A stretch of 64,000 nucleotides of DNA from Gymnogyps californianus (taxonomy: Eukaryota > Chordata > Aves > Accipitriformes > Cathartidae). The notes beneath the pieces were generated by a model that was not told where the DNA came from, did no database searches, and saw nothing but the letters and a program-made list of their open reading frames with translations. Positions 12,722 through 22,586 of the stretch are shown here, one piece after another (the first letter of the stretch is position 1; the number at the start of each line of letters is the position of its first letter). The stretch is taken from assembly GCF_018139145.2 (NCBI RefSeq), contig NC_059500.1:42017437-42081436 (forward strand), read 5' to 3'. A program made the position numbers and the translations under genes.

Positions 12722-15384
12722 CCCCACGCAACCATCCCCTCCCTACCTAAGCGATTCAGCGTACAACACCCCATCTATACTGTACTCATTAGGCCTCTCT
12801 TTTCAAAAAAATGTCCTTTCAGTGACTTTGGCTGCTCTTTCCTCAACAACCAGTATTAATCTGAACTCTTCATCGTGCTTTCTAACTGCTAAATATTCAG
12901 ATATTTGGATTTCTGGTGCATGGCTACTCTACTGTCTGTGTAATCATGTCATGTGGTTTTCTGCGGTAGAAGGTTTATTGGTATTTTAGAGGCAGTAATA
13001 TGTAAGTGGAATTGCATGGGGTGGATCTATTTTTCCTCTTCTTTATATCAATTTTATACTGGGTGGTGCCACTGATTACAAGCATATCAGTGTATCAGAA
13101 AAGATCAACAGTTGCAAGGCATGTCTTTTTGATGGGATGCTTCATTTGAGCATTCACTTGAGGGCTGAGTAGATGATCCGTATTAGCGATAGCTCTACAT
13201 CTATGTCAAACTATGGAATTTATCATTTCATATTTTTAAGGATGGATAAGCTCTATTAATAATTACAGTTGTCATTACATACTAGCCCTTCAGGATATAA
13301 ACTCAGCCACCTGCATTGAAAGTAGTGGAAGGGCAGTAAGTTCAGAGCGAGAAGGAAAACAGAGAAGTGGACGGTGCTGGATGACCGAGACATTTCATTA
13401 TTTTCTTTTTATACTGTGAGCAACTGTAACTATTTACAATCTTGTCTGAAGTTCAATGGTGTTTTTCTAAGGAAATTTCCACATTTGTTAAGAATTGCAT
13501 CACGTTGGTACTGAAATGTTCCCTGCCCATATAATTCCTTTCCCTCTCCCTAGTTCTCCTTCCCATCACTATCCCTGTCCAGCAACTTCTTTCTCATAAT
13601 CTCTCCACTTCCCATTGGATCCTAAAAGACATATTGGTAAACCCATTCCCTCAAGAATATGGGAGCCCAGAGCTTTTACAGCATGGGGAAAGTTGGAAAC
13701 CGACCTAGTGCCTCTGTGCCACCAGTGCTGGAAGAGCATCTCCGCAGATGTTGCAGCCGTAGCATGCCAGCGCATTACAGCATCCGCATTATGAAGAGAC
13801 AGCAGGACAGCACAATCTGCTCTCATCTAGACTCCACCAGACTGAAATCTGAGGTCTGGAGTAGAAGGTTGCTATGAGAGCAGCTCATATGGGGTTTATA
13901 ACCTCAGTGTAGGCAGGAACTCAAATTCTGAAGAATTGAGAGGCAGAAGTATTAGAGAAACAGCTGCCAAACTCCAGCCATCTTCCAGCTGAACCTAATT
14001 CCTATTGGCTGACAGAGAGTCATGATTTTGCACACAATGTTTCTGTATCACATCTGTACTTAAAAGATTCCTCAAGGCTGTTGCTTTCACACACGGAGAA
14101 CAGATACTAGGGTAAAGGACAGGGCTTCATGTACCTTTGCAGCAGCAAGCAGTTGTTGTTCCTAACCCTGACATGCCAGCACACTTGGAGCCATCTCTCC
14201 CTCTCAGATAATCCCTTTCTTTCTAAAATGAAACTTCCTTCACTCCTTTCAACAAATGTTGTGGAAGAAACATTTCCACAAGACCATTTGTCTCAATGCT
14301 ATTTCCCCTGTGGTTTTAAGTCTAAGGATCTTTGGTGATCTGTAGACTCTTTCTAAGATGTTATTGACTGCTTAGGAAAAAAAAAAAATTAAAAGTTCTA
14401 CTATTTGTGTCAAAAGACAATATATAGGGAACCAAAACAGGCTAGAAAAGATTTAGGATTTTGCAAGTCAAGGAAAAATAGTGTACCACGACTAGACCAG
14501 TGAAGTGAAATGGTTAACTGTACTTCTGTGACACCCTTCCCTTTTAGGTAACTCCCAAAAAAGGGGATAAACCCCAGACTTCTACACTTGTGTAGCCTCA
14601 TTGGTAAAAACACATGTGTTTTGCATATGTACGTCACACACAACCTACTCATGGTGGCCCTGATCTGGTGAAGTCTGACACAGAGATACCCTTTTTCATG
14701 CAAGTATTGTCACTGACTTCAAAGGGACTATTTCCAGCAGTAAACTTAGTCATGTGTGCGACAACAGGATCAGGGAGCTGGTATGAGCATGTGTCCCCGT
14801 TTACTGTACAAAACAGACACACATTGCTCCTTTTGCTGTCGTCTCCTGTGGTGGAGATCTCATTCTGCAACAGACTGAAGTGTGATATACTGGCAGGTGG
14901 TCTTTATTAGAAAGGTCATTGACATTGTCAAGCATCTTTTGAAAGGTGGCATCGCACCTAGAAGGTTATCAGGCCAGAGCCATGAAGTCTACAACAATTT
15001 CTCTGACAATATTGTAAACAGGTAGTATCTCTGACCCCTTTTTAGACTTAACAAAACACAGGCGATTAAAGTTCTTCTGCGCCTCTTTCACCCCTCCGTC
15101 ATCCATGTATACACTTCCCCTAAGCTTTGTCTTGAAGTACCCTGCAGAAGTAGTGAAGTTGTGAAAGAGCTACTTTAATTATAAGTACCACAGTAATGAA
15201 TTCAAGTACACTCATTTATCATAAAGGGCTTCCCCATCTGTCTCTAAAGTATGCTCAAAAATGCTGTGTATTTGATAACATGAAGGTTGAGAATTTAACA
15301 CATTTTGTTTTGAACACTCCATTTTGGTTAGCTTTTTGTAAGATTGTACAACTGAATTTTGACTGAACGAGCAGATTGGGAGGG

Positions 15385-15415
15385 GTGTGTGTGCACGCGC
15401 GCGTGTGTGTGTGTG
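15385..15415. repeat. alternating GT/GC tract (Z-DNA-prone)
   Basis: Thirty-one bases of unbroken purine-pyrimidine alternation: GTGTGTGTG, then CACGCGCGCG, then TGTGTGTGTG. A CG-containing core within GT repeats is the classical Z-DNA-forming composition. Confidence 0.85.
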
Positions 15416-16089
15416 GTCTCTTCCTAATTTATTTGCACTTCAACCCACTGGGATCAAGCTGCAATCCCTGTAGGCAAAAGAAGATTAGGGAAAGCGACTG
15501 ACTGTTTTTTCCCAGACACAGAAGGGAAAGCAACTTCTCAAGTACCACAAGTTTTTCTGGCCACTGTACAAATTGTTCCTGAGTATGGAGAGTTTCCAAA
15601 AGACCTAATTAGCAACTCGCTACAAACATTTCTTTGCATTAGCTAATGATCCGGCTACACTTGTAAGCAAACAGTACCAACATATCTAATCAATGCAGAA
15701 AAACCAACAGAATGCCTATTAAACATCTGGATGTAATTTTCTAGTTAGACTTAGAACAAAACGAAAACAGATGCAGGTTTCTTTGATCTATGCCTCAACA
15801 AAGAAATTGTCGATAAAAAAACACACTGGCCAGTCAATGTGTCATTTTCATAAAGCCTGGTCATTTCTCTTCAAATGTTCCCAGTTTAATTTTGTTGGTT
15901 TCCTGCAATCTCTAATTTTACCATATTGTGTGAAACCACAAGAGATTCTTTGGATCTGATTTTATTTGAGGTTTTACTGCTGCACGATCTGCTACTGACT
16001 TCTTTTTTTTTAATTCAACTCGGGGAGTTTTTAAGGGTGAAAGAATGGGGGAAGGGAATACAGTCATGATGGTAAAATGACCTAGTGCA

Positions 16090-16360
16090 ACTTTTTGAAC
16101 ATTCTTGCCTACAAGGAAAGCTACTAATTAAAAAGAAATCAAATTACAAAGAGAGTATGCAATGGCTATTAGCCAAAAGATAGCGAATAATTAGAAATGT
16201 AATTGCTTTACCCTGCTCACATCATTTGCACTTCATAAATAAAGAAATATTTTAAAAGTGATATTGTTTTGCATGCCCTCATAATAATTACTATTCTTGC
16301 AGCTGTATAGGTAGTCACTACTATACCACGTGCACTGTATGACTCAGACACTATTTTTTT
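16090..16360. promoter_or_regulatory. possible upstream enhancer element
   Basis: Dense homeodomain-like sites (CTAATTA near 16124, AATAATTAG near 16186, ATAATAATTA near 16281), a canonical E-box CACGTG at 16327-16332 and an AP-1 site TGACTCA at 16340-16346. It lies about 3.5 kb upstream of the putative TLE1 promoter. Motif density is the only support, since I cannot test conservation. Confidence 0.25.
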
Positions 16361-17769
16361 CTCTATTCCACCTGTGCCTTCCTGCCATTAAAAAAAAAAA
16401 TAGAACAACCCCCTCCTCCCATGCACATATACATGATTTTTAAACGCACTGTTTCTCTTTCAGTTGAAAATCCAATGAGCTCTCAATCTAAAACTTTGAA
16501 AGCATAAAATCTATTGAATTCTATAATTGCTTCCTCCACTGATTTGCTCTCACTACATAGGTAGTAGAACAGTGGGATAAATCACAAATTTGCTAAATTG
16601 TTTTCCGCCCACCTGCAGCAAACTCGTAGTGATTAACATCATCAACATTTTTATTATATGTGCCATTTTGTGGGAAGTTAAAAAATATTGCTTGTAAATA
16701 GTACTGTTAACAGTAAAGGAAAAAAATATAAACAGTATGGTAAACAGAACATCGTACGATACATCATTTCCCTAAAGAACGGATGCTACATCTGAAACTC
16801 CTTCAGTATACTCAAACTACATTTTGGACCCAATATTGCTTTTTTTGACTCAAAGCTCCAACTGCTTCCAGTGTGAGTTTTCAGTACGTAGTCAATGCAG
16901 GATTAGGCCCTTTGCTATACGAGGTAGGAACACCACATTAAAATGCTTACAGTGAAAAACAATTGATTTCAAACAGCAGAGTTGAATGGATGATTAAACA
17001 GAATGGTTTGGGGGGGTTAATACTGAAGGCAATCCTTTTATTGCATTTTTAAAACACAAAGGTTTAAACACAATTATTTTTCATCCAGTTTGAGAATTGT
17101 GTAGAGTATGTACAGTATTTTGGCATAACGATCTGGTATAAAATACTACCTTTAGTTGAATACAGCTCTTTACAACATGCTTAGCCATACTTTGGCCTGT
17201 CTTTCAGTGGTGTAAACAGTGACTATTGCCACGGAATGAGGATGTTCAGTTTTCTGGAATTAATCCAGATTTATACCCATCTAACAAAAAGGTCAATTTT
17301 TATGCTCTAATCAGCCAGTGATGATGCATTATAAATTAGTTAAATATCAGATCATGTGGCTGTCATTTGAAAAAATAAAAAATCATCACACTTGATTCTA
17401 CTACTGCTTTTACACCTCTTCTATCTCAATTATAATGGAGAAGATTCAAAATGCCCTTAAGTGTCTGATTCCAGAATTTAAGTAGGTTAAAAGCACTTGT
17501 TAAAAAAAATCAGGAAAACAGAGCTTTTCTGTCTCTGTTAAAACATGCCTTGGACGTTTTCATGATGACAAATAAAGGTTACGAGATATTTCAACTTTCA
17601 TGTAGGTGAGCAATTAAAAAAACCGCCTTTTGTTTATGTTTCAAAACATAGTGTTTTTTTAATGTCATATTTGTTAGTATCTCATTAACAACTTGTGCCA
17701 GCAGGTTAAGCAAAGTACAACCAAAGTTAGGTAAGTGTTACGTTATTACAGACTCCATAGCTACTAGGT

Positions 17770-17960
17770 ACACACACAAAGTACATAATAATAGCTTGCA
17801 TTTTTATAGCATCTTTCATCTGAAGATCTAAGTACTTTATAAGCATTAATTAATTAAGCTTTCCAATGCCATGAACAGAGGAGTGAGTTGGCTTGTCCAA
17901 GACTACAAGGGAAGAGCTGGGAACAGAATGCAAGATTTTTAGCTTTACTTATGCATGCGG
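17770..17960 (-). repeat. possible ancient amniote SINE relic
   Basis: The + strand reads as the reverse complement of an old tRNA-derived SINE layout. It has a TTTTATAGCATCTTTCATC block near 17802, a STACTTTATAAGCATTAATTAA-like block near 17833, then GTGAGTTGGCTTGTCCAAG and AGCTGGGAACAGAATGCAAG. These resemble the conserved part of MIR/CORE-SINE-like repeats found across amniotes. It is highly diverged and the family name is uncertain. Confidence 0.4.
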
Positions 17961-19059
17961 AACACCAAACAAGTTTACATTCCTGTCTTGGGAACCACAA
18001 TCTATCAAAGGTCACTATCAAGGGTATTTTGCCTCATCTCTTAAAAAACATTAAAAGGCCTCACATTTATTTATGTATTCACAAAGATGTATGCACATAA
18101 ATATTATATATGTAAATACGAACACACATACATATGTATAGGTCCAGACACCTATAGGTACAGACACTATTACATGTACACATACACATGCACACAGACA
18201 CATGCACAGAGATATACATGCATCTGTTTTCAGTGTCAAAACTCTGTAGTCCCAGAATGAAGTCCAAACTTCACTGCAGAAGACTGAGAGAGTTTCATTT
18301 TCTTTTCCTTTGGTCGTTTCTATGTAAAACTGGGAATAATGTAGTATGGAAATTACCACTCTGAAGGAGTAAAGCTGTATCTTGATATTGCAACATATCA
18401 AATTTCATCTCAGATTTTAAACATAGACTGCTCTTTCTTTAGGGTACAAGATGAAGCATAATACAATTCTAAATAAGTGTATCTAGAAAACATTAATGGG
18501 GAATTGTAAGAAAATGCAAATTATAAAATTACCCTTACTGTGTTTAAATGATGTGATACAATGTTTTAAGGCCTCTTTTTAGATAGTATACAGGTATACT
18601 AACAGCATAAATATGTCTTGAAGCATTGTTTTAAGTCTGAAGGTACCAGTATGTCACACTTTATCGCGTAATTCTGCTATGAATAAGGTGGTTGTTAATA
18701 GAGGATATGTTTTGAAGTTTACTTCCTTCTGCAAGCTGTGTCACCATGTCATCTCAGTAGTCACACACAGTCTGTGGAATTTGTTTGACCCTCATCTACC
18801 TCAAGTGGGCCTATAAACCATTTACAACAGCAAAGTTCTTGACAGCTTTCCTCTAGCAGACCCCTCTTATAAAAAAGCCAATTTTCCCCAAAGGACAACT
18901 TCCATCTGATCAGAGGGTCACTCTAACCAATATTTCAGTTGGTACATTGGAGCGATGCAAACAAGCGTGAGGTTTTACCCTTCTTTTAAGGTATCTTCTG
19001 TATAGCTGAGAGCATTGCCAGCAGGTGCTACAGCACACACCGGCATCGTTATACAAGTG
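17961..19059. other. proximal 5' flank, no gene seen
   Basis: AT-rich sequence leading up to the CpG island, with an imperfect CA/TA-rich patch near 18090-18225. I see no coding exon. A short oppositely oriented frame at 18051-18401 is mostly translated CA/TA repeat. Confidence 0.5.
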
Positions 19060-19679
19060 AGACGGGGAAAGGTGCCGCATCTGCCCGACTTACAAAGCAG
19101 ATTCTCGGGACAGGAAAGTTCAGCCTCTTCCCTGAGCGCTCTGGGCCAGGTTCCGCGTGGGCACCGGCCCGGGCGCGGGGCCGACTCCCTCACACGGCCG
19201 CAGCCGCGGCCGGGTTGCGCATCCGCGCAGTCAATCGCAAGAGATGGCGGACGCAGACCCGCGCGCGGTGAATACCCGTCAGCAGATGCACGCAACGCAC
19301 AGAGAAGCTCCCCCGCGGCCTGGGAAGCCGCCCCTCTCCACGCAGCCCCCTTGAAAAGAAACCTCTCGCGGGCTGAAGGCGCAGAGCCCGGCCGCTCCGC
19401 TCCGCACCGCCGGCGCGGCCCGGTCTGGGGCAAGTTCTAACAACGCGCCGCGCGTCAGCAGCCGCGCTAGACAGCGAACGGGAAAAAAACACGGCGCGCG
19501 TGGGGAAGCGGACTGGGCTGCGGGGGCCGCCGGGCTGCGGGGCCGCCCCGCTCCGCTGCGGAGCCGCCGGCCCAGGCGGGAGGCGCGCGCAGGCTCCGCA
19601 CGCAGGGCTCGCCGGCAGCCCCGCCGCCCCGCCCCACCCCGCCCCTCCCCTCCACTCCACGCCCGCCCGCGAGCCCCAC

Positions 19680-19975
19680 GTTACTTTGATTGACAGCTCA
19701 GCCTCTCCACTCTCCTTCCCACCGACCTTCCCCTCCTCCCCGCGGCTCTGCGCGCTCCGCGCCCTCCTATTGGCCAGGCCGCAGCGCTCCTGCCGCTCCG
19801 CCAGAAACGGTTCCCAGCGAAAGGCTGAGAGGCGGCGGGACTCGCTCTCTCGCCATTGGTCCGCAGGGCCGGGGCGCATCACGGCCCCACGTTGGCGCCG
19901 GGGCCGGCGATTGGGCGGCGGCGGCGGCGGCCTCCCCCCCTCCGCCCCCCCCGCGCGGCGGCGTGGGCGGGGCCG
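19680..19975 (+). promoter_or_regulatory. TLE1: putative TLE1 core/proximal promoter
   Basis: A cluster of promoter motifs upstream of the long GC-rich leader. There is a TCF/LEF-type CTTTGAT (19684-19690) overlapping a PBX-MEIS decamer TGATTGACAG (19687-19696). Three inverted CCAAT boxes (ATTGG) lie at 19769, 19855 and 19910, an E2F-like TTGGCGCC at 19892-19899, an exact EGR1 consensus GCGTGGGCG at 19961-19969 and an overlapping GC box GGGCGGGGC at 19965-19973. No TATA box is evident. CCAAT and GC boxes in a CpG island usually sit within about 150 bases of start sites, so transcription probably begins near 19.98-20.1 kb. That start is inferred. Confidence 0.6.
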
Positions 19976-20255
19976 GGCGGCTGGTTAGCTGGCGGAGTGT
20001 GAAACCGCGTGCTAATGTAAGCGGCGCGGGCGAGCACGGCGCGTCCCGCTCGGCCGCGGCCGCGCACCCGTCCCGCCGAGTGCCTCCCGCGGGGCCGCCC
20101 GAGCTTCCCCTTGCCCTCGGCCGGCGCGGCGCGGAGGGGAGGGGGGGAAAGGAGGCCGGTAGCGTTTCCGCCCGCTCGGGTCCGGATTTTTCAGCCGGGG
20201 AGAACTTTATCCCGGCTCGGCGAGGAGCGGTGGGGCAGCGCGGAGGAGGGGGAGG

Positions 20256-20339
20256 ATGATGATGATGAGGATGCTGCTGCTGCTGCTGCTGGTGCCGCCG
20301 GTGCCGCCGCGATGTGCCGCGCTCGGGGGGCTCTGGTGA
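20256..20339 (+). other. upstream ORF, 27 codons, leader-like
   Basis: Four consecutive ATG codons (20256-20267), then AGG, another ATG, six CTG leucines, a Val/Pro stretch and a Cys-Ala-Ala-Leu-Gly-Gly-Leu-Trp end before TGA at 20337-20339. Basic residue plus poly-Leu plus small residues resembles a signal peptide. If transcription starts upstream it is a uORF in the TLE1 leader. The sequence CTG/GTGAGA at 20335-20341 also fits a splice donor, so it might instead be a short first coding exon. A second overlapping uORF starts at ATG 20311 and ends at 20416. Function is unknown. Confidence 0.45.
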
Positions 20340-20448
20340 GACGCGCAGCTCCCCGATGCGCGCCCGCCCGGAGGAGGCTGCAGTGGTGCCGTTGCACGAA
20401 GGAGCTTCCCGTCTGATTTAGCCCCGATACGGACGCTTTTATCTTTTT

Positions 20449-20487
20449 TCCCCCCCCCCCTCTTCCCCCCCCCACCCCCCGCCTCCC
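20449..20487 (-). other. C-rich tract, G-quadruplex-prone on minus strand
   Basis: Four or more runs of at least five C (at about 20450, 20465, 20475 and 20484) separated by one to four bases, giving G-runs on the minus strand that meet the standard G-quadruplex pattern. It lies in the putative 5' leader. Confidence 0.7.
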
Positions 20488-21381
20488 CGACGGGGCGGGC
20501 GGCTTGGCCGGTCGGGCCAGTGGGCATTTTGAGGGGTTTTGTTTTTCTTTTGTCCGAGGGACCTCTCTGCAACTAACGGAAGAGTCTCCGCTGCGTGTGT
20601 GGTTCCCCCTCCTCTGCCCTCCTGCGTTTCGTGCATGTGCTACTGGAGCTGCTCCGATCGGGGCCGGCTGTGCAGAGCCCCCCCCGCCCCCTTCCTCCTC
20701 CTCCCGCCTTCCTCCCTTGTTCGTCGCTCCGTGTCTTGCCGATGACCTGGCCCCTCCGCCGACGCCCGGGAGCAGCGCGGCCCTCCCTGGAGACTTTCTC
20801 TCGCCCCCTCGGCTTGCGACGGTCCCGCCGCTGACACCGCGTCCCGCTTCCTCCGGCTGGATTTTCCCCTCTTGGCAAGAGGCAGAAGTGGGGAGAGGAG
20901 TCGCCTCCGCCCGGGGTTTCCGGCCTTACAATTGCATCGGCAACTTGCGAGCCCGGGAGGGGGATTATTCGCTCGAGCGGCGGGGCGGCCGCGAGCCCCC
21001 CCACCCCCTTACGCCCCCCGCCCCGTCGGGTCGGGTCCCGTCCCGCCGCGCCCGGGCGCCGTGGGCGCCGCCCGCCGGCCGGAGCGCCGCCGAAGGAGCG
21101 GGGAGCTGCGGTGACTGTCCCGAGCGCGGCCCGTCCGCCTCCCCCGGGCACCCCCAGCCCTCCCCGGAACGACAGCAACAAAGGACGCCGCGGCCGGAGG
21201 ATGTCCCCGCGGCGCGGGCACTGAGCGGCGCCTCGCCCCGCTCCTGCCCGCGGCGGCGGAGGGAAGGCGGCCGGCGGGTGTCGCCGCTCCTGCCCCCTCC
21301 CTCGGCGCCCCGGCTGTGAAGCCGGGGCAGGGCGGGGGGCTCGCCGCGAGAACCGCGCTGCGAGAGAGCCCCGCCGCAGCC

Positions 21382-21405
21382 ATGTTCCCCCAGAGCCGGC
21401 ACCCC
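21382..21405 (+). CDS. TLE1: TLE1 exon 1 coding part
   Basis: ATG at 21382 encodes MFPQSRHP, the known TLE1 N-terminus, and the exon ends at a strong donor, CCCC/GTAAGT (21406), in phase 0. The context GCAGCCATGT has G at -3. It is the first ATG in its frame: the frame is open back to about 21316 only through non-ATG codons. Several out-of-frame upstream ATGs (20256, 20311, 20635, 21199 among others) would matter if the leader starts as far upstream as the promoter motifs suggest. Confidence 0.95.
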
Positions 21406-22555
21406 GTAAGTACGGCCCGGGCCGCCGCTCCGCGGGGGTGGGGCGCGGGGTCGGCCGGGGAGCGGGGCGGGGGCTGGGCGGCCCGGGCGGCGCCCCGCTG
21501 CCGGCGCTGCCCGGCGGGGCGCACCCCCGGTTCCCCGCCCGGCTGAGGGGGGGGGGGCGGGCGCCCTCCCAAGGTTGTTCCCTCCTGGGAGGAGAGGCGC
21601 ATCCTGCCGGCGCGGCCGGGGAGGGGACGCGCCCCCTCCCTCCGCTCCGCTCTCCCGACCCCTTTTGTTTGGTGGGCAACTTATGTGCCTTGGGAGTGAC
21701 GGCGGGGGGGGTCGCCGCCAGGCCGGGCAGCGTCCCCCTCCTCGCCGATCGCGGCGCCCGGGCCGGGGCCGGCCGTGCCCCCGCGGCGGGGGTCGGCGGG
21801 GAGGAGCCGGCACGCCCCGCTTTCGTGTAGACGGCGGCGGCAGGAGCGGGTGGGTCGGGGCCGGAGCGGCTGCGGGAGCGCGGTTAGCCTCGCCCCCCGC
21901 AGATGAGGGACGGGAAGGTGGGTAACAAGTGCGCAGCGCCCCGGGGCGGTGGCGGGCGGGGCGGCCCGGGCTCTCCCTCCTTCCCTGCGTCCCTCCATCC
22001 CTCCGGCCCGGCCGCGGCGGGCAGTGCCGCCCACCCCCCCCCCCCCACCCCCCCCTCCCGCGGGGCGGCCGCGCCGTGTCTGAACGTGCCTCTCTCTCCC
22101 GTGCCGGCCGCCGCCGCGCCAGACCCCGCACCAGGCTGCGGGCCAGCCTTTCAAATTCACCATCCCGGAGTCGCTGGACCGCATCAAGGAGGAGTTCCAG
22201 TTCCTCCAGGCGCAGTACCACAGGTGAGCGCCGGCGGGCCGCCTCGGGGCCGGGGGCCGTTGCCCCGTCCCCGGCCGGGCGCGGGGGACTGCACTGAACG
22301 GCCGCGTCCAGGCGGTGGCGTGCGGCGTCGCGGCTGAGCCCCGCCGCGGGAGCCGGCACCGCGGGCCTTCGCCGGGCGGTGTGGTGAGGGGCGGCGCGGG
22401 GAGCCCCGGTCCCCAGCGGTGGCGGGGGGTGCCCGGAGGACGGGGCGCTGAGGAGGAGGCAGCCCTGCCCTGCGCGGGTCCTCCTGCCGGTGTGCTGCCC
22501 GGGCAGCTGCGAAAGGGTGGCAAGGTCGAAGCTGGAGCGGTTCGGCGCTTGTATG

Positions 22556-22586
<31 letters not shown>

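Larger units (their letters stand above)
11931..17769. other. 5' flank, no gene seen
   Basis: AT-rich intergenic sequence. I find no coding exon. It contains an A-rich run at 12691-12721, a Z-DNA-prone block at 15385-15415 and a possible regulatory segment at 16090-16360, listed separately. Confidence 0.5.
19060..22540. promoter_or_regulatory. TLE1: TLE1 CpG island
   Basis: A sharp switch from AT-rich flank to about 3.5 kb of very GC-rich, CpG-dense DNA. It covers the promoter, 5' leader, exon 1, intron 1, exon 2 and the start of intron 2. CpG is not depleted, as expected of an island kept unmethylated in the germ line. Long frames on both strands here (up to 464 codons, minus strand) come from the scarcity of stop codons in GC-rich DNA. 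An AAGAGATGGCGG YY1-like site lies at about 19239-19250. Confidence 0.92.

Noticed and set aside
19015..21319. Several + strand frames of 100-271 codons upstream of exon 1
   Set aside because: Same GC-rich effect: no family motif, many start at non-ATG codons, and they lie in promoter or leader sequence.
21316..21381. N-terminal extension of TLE1
   Set aside because: The frame is open upstream but begins with GTG rather than ATG, and the TLE1 family N-terminus is MFPQSRHP.
20573..22359. Long minus-strand frames of 368 and 464 codons
   Set aside because: They lie in the CpG island, where stop codons are rare. They overlap TLE1 exons antisense and show only Pro/Arg/Gly/Ala-rich low-complexity sequence.
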